From: an uncultured Clostridia bacterium
GTDB taxonomy: Bacteria; Bacillota; Clostridia; UBA1381; UMGS1253
Direction of reading: 5' to 3'
Assembly (NCBI GenBank): GCA_937892135.1
Contig: CALAUK010000207.1
Coordinates: forward strand, 1 to 16,994
Length of the DNA: 16,994 nucleotides
Shown here: one piece after another, positions 14,169-16,994 of the stretch
Numbering within the stretch: position 1 is the stretch's first letter
How the letters are laid out: every line of letters starts with the position of its first letter
Program-made: the position numbers and the translations under genes
The notes under the pieces: model-generated
What the model was told of the DNA's origin: nothing
What the model saw: only the letters and a program-made list of their open reading frames with translations
The model's database searches: none

Positions 14169-15254
14169 ATGAGTGAAACAGCAGAAGTTAGTAAAAAATC
14201 AATAGTCAAAGACCTTTTAGAACGAGGCAAACAGTCAGGCGTTCTCTCCTTTAAGGATATAATGGATGCATTCGAGAAGATTGAAATTACTGCAGACCAG
14301 ATGGACAAGGTGTATGAAACACTTGAAAAAGCAGGAATTGAAATCGTTGCCGATATGGATAAAGAGCTTGAGGAAATCGAGCTTTCAGGCGAGGATATAA
14401 ATGATCTGTCTGTTCCCGAGGGCGTTAATATTGACGACCACGTTAAAATGTACTTAAAAGAAATAGGTAAAGTTCCTCTTTTGGATTCAAACGAGGAAAT
14501 TGACCTTGCAAAGCGTATGTCCGAAGGAGATGGCGAGGCTAAGCGCCGTCTGGCTGAGGCAAATCTTCGTCTGGTTGTAAGTATTGCAAAAAGATATGTG
14601 GGACGCGGTATGCTGTTCTTAGACCTTATCCAGGAGGGTAACTTAGGTCTTATAAAAGCGGTTGAAAAGTTTGACTACACAAAGGGCTACAAGTTTTCAA
14701 CATACGCAACCTGGTGGATAAGACAGGCTATTACAAGAGCTATTGCAGACCAGGCAAGAACAATAAGAATTCCCGTTCACATGGTTGAAACAATTAACAA
14801 GCTTATAAGAGTTTCAAGGCAGCTACTTCAGGAATACGGCAGAGAGCCCACCCCCGAAGAAATTGCAAAAGAGCTTAATATGACAGTGGAAAAGGTTAGA
14901 GAGACTATGAAAATCGCTCAGGAGCCGGTTTCACTTGAAACTCCTATCGGTGAAGAGGAAGACAGCCACTTAGGTGACTTTATTCCCGATACCGATGCCC
15001 CTGCTCCGTCAGAGTCTGCAAGCTCAGTTCTTTTAAAGGAACAGCTTTTAGAGGTTTTAAACACACTTACTCCAAGAGAGGCAAAGGTTTTAAAGCTCCG
15101 CTTTGGTTTAGTTGACGGCAGAGCAAGAACTCTTGAAGAGGTTGGCCACCGCTTTAACGTAACCCGTGAGCGTATAAGACAGATTGAGGCAAAGGCTCTT
15201 CGTAAGCTTCGCCACCCCTCAAGAAGTAAAAAGCTTAAAGATTATTTAGATTAA
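14169..15254 (+). CDS. rpoD: Primary RNA polymerase sigma factor (sigma-A)
   Basis: A 361-residue vegetative sigma factor that directs RNA polymerase to the TTGACA/TATAAT promoters seen repeatedly in this window. Region 1.1-like residues 1-75 precede region 1.2 (DDHVKMYLKEIGKVPLL, 89-105). Region 2 includes ANLRLVVSIAKRYVGRG (131-147) and GYKFSTYATWWIRQAI (173-188), which form the core-binding and -10 recognition parts. Region 3 follows, and region 4.2 ends with the -35-binding helix-turn-helix TLEEVGHRFNVTRERIRQIE. Length is typical of Gram-positive SigA. The ATG directly follows the dnaG stop; AAGGAG lies 9 bases upstream inside dnaG. A strong terminator closes the operon. Confidence 0.98.
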   Translation: MSETAEVSKKSIVKDLLERGKQSGVLSFKDIMDAFEKIEITADQMDKVYETLEKAGIEIVADMDKELEEIELSGEDINDLSVPEGVNIDDHVKMYLKEIGKVPLLDSNEEIDLAKRMSEGDGEAKRRLAEANLRLVVSIAKRYVGRGMLFLDLIQEGNLGLIKAVEKFDYTKGYKFSTYATWWIRQAITRAIADQARTIRIPVHMVETINKLIRVSRQLLQEYGREPTPEEIAKELNMTVEKVRETMKIAQEPVSLETPIGEEEDSHLGDFIPDTDAPAPSESASSVLLKEQLLEVLNTLTPREAKVLKLRFGLVDGRARTLEEVGHRFNVTRERIRQIEAKALRKLRHPSRSKKLKDYLD

Positions 15255-15255
15255 T

Positions 15256-15285
15256 AAAAAAAGGATGCTTTTCGCATCCTTTTTT
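15256..15285. terminator. Terminator of the dnaG-rpoD operon
   Basis: Stem A6GGATGC/GCATCCT6 with loop TTTTC, starting right after the rpoD stop. The sequence closely resembles the terminator at 16875-16907. Confidence 0.95.
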
Positions 15286-15294
15286 ATTAATTAT

Positions 15295-15323
15295 TTGCTT
15301 TATTTTCTTTTTTATATTATAAT
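15295..15323 (+). promoter_or_regulatory. Candidate sigma-A promoter of the secreted-protein gene
   Basis: TTGCTT (15295-15300), 17-base spacer, TATAAT (15318-15323). The -35 is weak (three of six consensus bases) and the region is very AT-rich, so the call is tentative. Confidence 0.5.
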
Positions 15324-15367
15324 ATAATTGTTTAATTCAGTAAAATCGCAGAAAGGCAGAAAATTTT

Positions 15368-16876
15368 ATGAAAAAGCTTTTTAGTATTATTATGGTTATG
15401 GTATTAATGTTTAATATCTCTTTAATTAATGTGCCGGCAGCTGACCAAAAAGCTATAAATATTTTTATAGATGGTACTTATGTACCAAGAACTGACGTAA
15501 AACCATTTATCGAGGATGGAAGGACATTGGTTCCCGTAAGGGCAGTTTCTGAAACAATGGGTGCAGAGGTTTTATGGGACTATGTAACCCAAACGGTAAC
15601 AATGAGCAAGTTAACTAAAAAAATAACTTATGACGGCAAGGAATATCTGAATTGCACAGCAAATGCTAAGTTGGTTATCGGTCAAAATTTAATTACAATA
15701 GGATTAACCGATGCAAATGGAGAAGAAGTCTTTTCGGTTGTAAAGGAAATGGATGTAGCCGCTAAAATAGTCAGCGGAAGAACATTTATTCCTGCAAGAT
15801 TTGTTGGCTATGCATTGGGATATGATGTTTCCTGGGAAGACAAACCCAATCTTGCATCAAGGGTTATTTATAAGTTTATTGGAAGTCAAACAATTGATTT
15901 TTCATTAAATTCTGAAAATCCCGTTTATGACCCCGTTAAAAGAATCGATTATAAATATGATAAAGAAAAATATCCTGATACAATAGTTGCTTATGATATA
16001 GAATATCCTTGTCGTAAAGGATACGATGATATTATAATTGTTGATGCGACCAACGGCAGATTTGAAGGAACAAAAATGATTAATGTGTTTCCTTACAGAT
16101 GGACGGCAAATAATATCATCATTGAATGTGATGATGAACAATATAAAATCAGTGAAAATAAAACTTTTGAGGAAAATTTTGAAACTTATTGCAAATTCTA
16201 TACAGATAAAGTTGGAGAAAAGGTTGTTGTCAACAGCGATTATGCAAATAAGCTTTATTATCCTGAATTTTCAACATTTGAAAATGTTGCGACTTTCAGG
16301 AAGCTTCCCGGCACAGAAAGCTTTGCATATATTTCTGATTATATAGATCATTCTAAAAATTACTATGTTGTATCAAATGCACATCCGGCAGTAGATTCTA
16401 CAAAGATGTATTATATTGAAGAAAGACCTTATGAGGGTTATTATCCGGGAACAAAAAATTATGGAGCAGTGCATAATGAGCTTATAAACAAGGCTTACGA
16501 AAAAAATTCATTGATGTTTTTAAATGCATTTCTTGGAGAAACAGGACAGCGTATATGGTCGATGATGAATGATTATTATACTATGTCGGGATATTGTTAT
16601 GTTCAGCCTGAAACTGAATGGACAAAAAAGTATCTTTTTGTGGATGAATGGGAAGGAATTAGTTTTGGTATGCCTGACCCATTAGATGGTATTCCGAGTG
16701 AAGTTGTTGAAAAGTATGGTTTTACTGTTGTTGATAACAAAAGAATTAATTCAGCAAGTCATTTGTTAACATTAAAAACTGATAAGCAGATAATTTATAT
16801 TGACTATGTCCCAATATCTTTATTGCTAACACATGAGTCAGGTTACTTTGTTCTTTTTGAAACAATTGAAAATTAA
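15368..16876 (+). CDS. Secreted protein with copper-amine-oxidase N-terminal (stalk) domain
   Basis: A 502-residue protein with a signal peptide (charged start, hydrophobic core 4-20, likely cleavage after VPAA near residue 25). Residues about 30-157 carry the copper-amine-oxidase N-terminal-like domain as two related halves, recognisable by GRTLVPVRAVSETMG (51-65) and GRTFIPARFVGYALG (137-151). In Firmicutes this domain is a common module of extracellular proteins and does not indicate amine oxidase activity; no catalytic oxidase domain is present. Residues about 160-502 are a soluble tyrosine-rich region that I do not recognise. There are no surface-layer or sortase motifs, so it is probably released or loosely held outside the cell. 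A weak AAAGG lies 12 bases before the ATG. The gene looks more AT-rich than its neighbours and stands alone between two terminators. Confidence 0.85.
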   Translation: MKKLFSIIMVMVLMFNISLINVPAADQKAINIFIDGTYVPRTDVKPFIEDGRTLVPVRAVSETMGAEVLWDYVTQTVTMSKLTKKITYDGKEYLNCTANAKLVIGQNLITIGLTDANGEEVFSVVKEMDVAAKIVSGRTFIPARFVGYALGYDVSWEDKPNLASRVIYKFIGSQTIDFSLNSENPVYDPVKRIDYKYDKEKYPDTIVAYDIEYPCRKGYDDIIIVDATNGRFEGTKMINVFPYRWTANNIIIECDDEQYKISENKTFEENFETYCKFYTDKVGEKVVVNSDYANKLYYPEFSTFENVATFRKLPGTESFAYISDYIDHSKNYYVVSNAHPAVDSTKMYYIEERPYEGYYPGTKNYGAVHNELINKAYEKNSLMFLNAFLGETGQRIWSMMNDYYTMSGYCYVQPETEWTKKYLFVDEWEGISFGMPDPLDGIPSEVVEKYGFTVVDNKRINSASHLLTLKTDKQIIYIDYVPISLLLTHESGYFVLFETIEN

Positions 16877-16907
16877 AAAAAGGATGTGCTTTGCACATCC
16901 TTTTTTT
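16875..16907. terminator. Bidirectional terminator after the secreted-protein gene
   Basis: Stem A7GGATGTGC/GCACATCCT7 with a three-base loop, right after the stop codon. It can serve both this gene and the convergent gene at the right edge. Confidence 0.94.
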
Positions 16908-16994
16908 ATGCTTTTCTTTTAATTTTTCTTCTTACTGCAACCAGAAGGCTTTTAAAGTTTATTATAATAACGAGTAATGTTATAATAAGGCTTA
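16906..16994 (-). CDS. C-terminal end of a convergent membrane protein (partial)
   Basis: An open frame of 28 codons enters from the right edge and stops with TAA at 16906-16908. It encodes a hydrophobic stretch (SLIITLLVIIIN) followed by a basic tail ending RRKIKRKA, as expected for the end of a membrane protein with a cytoplasmic C-terminus. The stop coincides with the bidirectional terminator, which supports a real convergent gene. Family cannot be assigned. Confidence 0.5.
   Translation of the reverse strand, partial: SLIITLLVIIINFKSLLVAVRRKIKRKA

Noticed and set aside
15318..15330. Overlapping TATAAT/ATATAATT runs as several independent promoters
   Set aside because: The stretch is simple AT-rich sequence and only one register has even a weak -35 at 17 bases, so a single tentative promoter is listed.

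Overview
The window comes from an AT-rich, endospore-forming anaerobic Firmicute, most likely an uncultured or gut-type member of the Clostridia. This rests on a spoIIIA operon, an intact sigK, Gram-positive-type sigma-A promoters, a T-box riboswitch, and the dgt-dnaG-rpoD order. Genus cannot be set from the sequence alone. The content is chromosomal core genome: there is no insertion sequence, phage gene or CRISPR array.

Layout. Positions 1-1679 (minus strand) hold the promoter-proximal half of the spoIIIA operon: spoIIIAA, AB, AC and the first codons of AD. Next on the minus strand come a small two-helix membrane protein and, upstream of it, a uracil permease with a near-consensus sigma-A promoter. 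Diverging from the permease is a small LysM membrane protein resembling the SOS division inhibitor YneA. Its promoter carries one perfect and one degenerate LexA box. The gene for pro-sigma-K follows, preceded by a sigma-E-like -10 element. Then comes an aconitase-isocitrate dehydrogenase operon (citrate to 2-oxoglutarate), driven by a consensus promoter with a hairpin in its leader.

Positions 8235-10907 (minus strand) are the most unusual part. A consensus promoter leads into a complete T-box riboswitch whose specifier codon reads ATC (isoleucine). It controls a 766-residue protein that fuses an XRE-type helix-turn-helix, a cupin domain and a full-length acyl-CoA synthetase. The pairing of an amino-acid-starvation RNA sensor with a DNA-binding/cupin/acyl-CoA ligase fusion suggests that carboxylate activation is tied to branched-chain amino acid supply, for example activation of propionate or 2-methylbutyrate for reductive carboxylation toward isoleucine. 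That metabolic role is inference. A tRNA-Thr(CGT) gene with its own promoter and terminator lies just upstream.

Positions 11175-15254 (plus strand) are the macromolecular-synthesis cluster dgt, dnaG and rpoD. dgt and dnaG appear to use TTG starts, and a perfect match to the sigma-H promoter consensus lies ahead of dnaG. The window ends with a secreted protein carrying a copper-amine-oxidase N-terminal (stalk-type) domain and the C-terminal end of a convergent membrane protein.

Together the genes show a sporulation layer (SpoIIIA channel, sigma-K, probable sigma-E and sigma-H promoters), an SOS layer (LexA boxes), glutamate-precursor metabolism (aconitase and isocitrate dehydrogenase), and an RNA-controlled acyl-CoA ligase.
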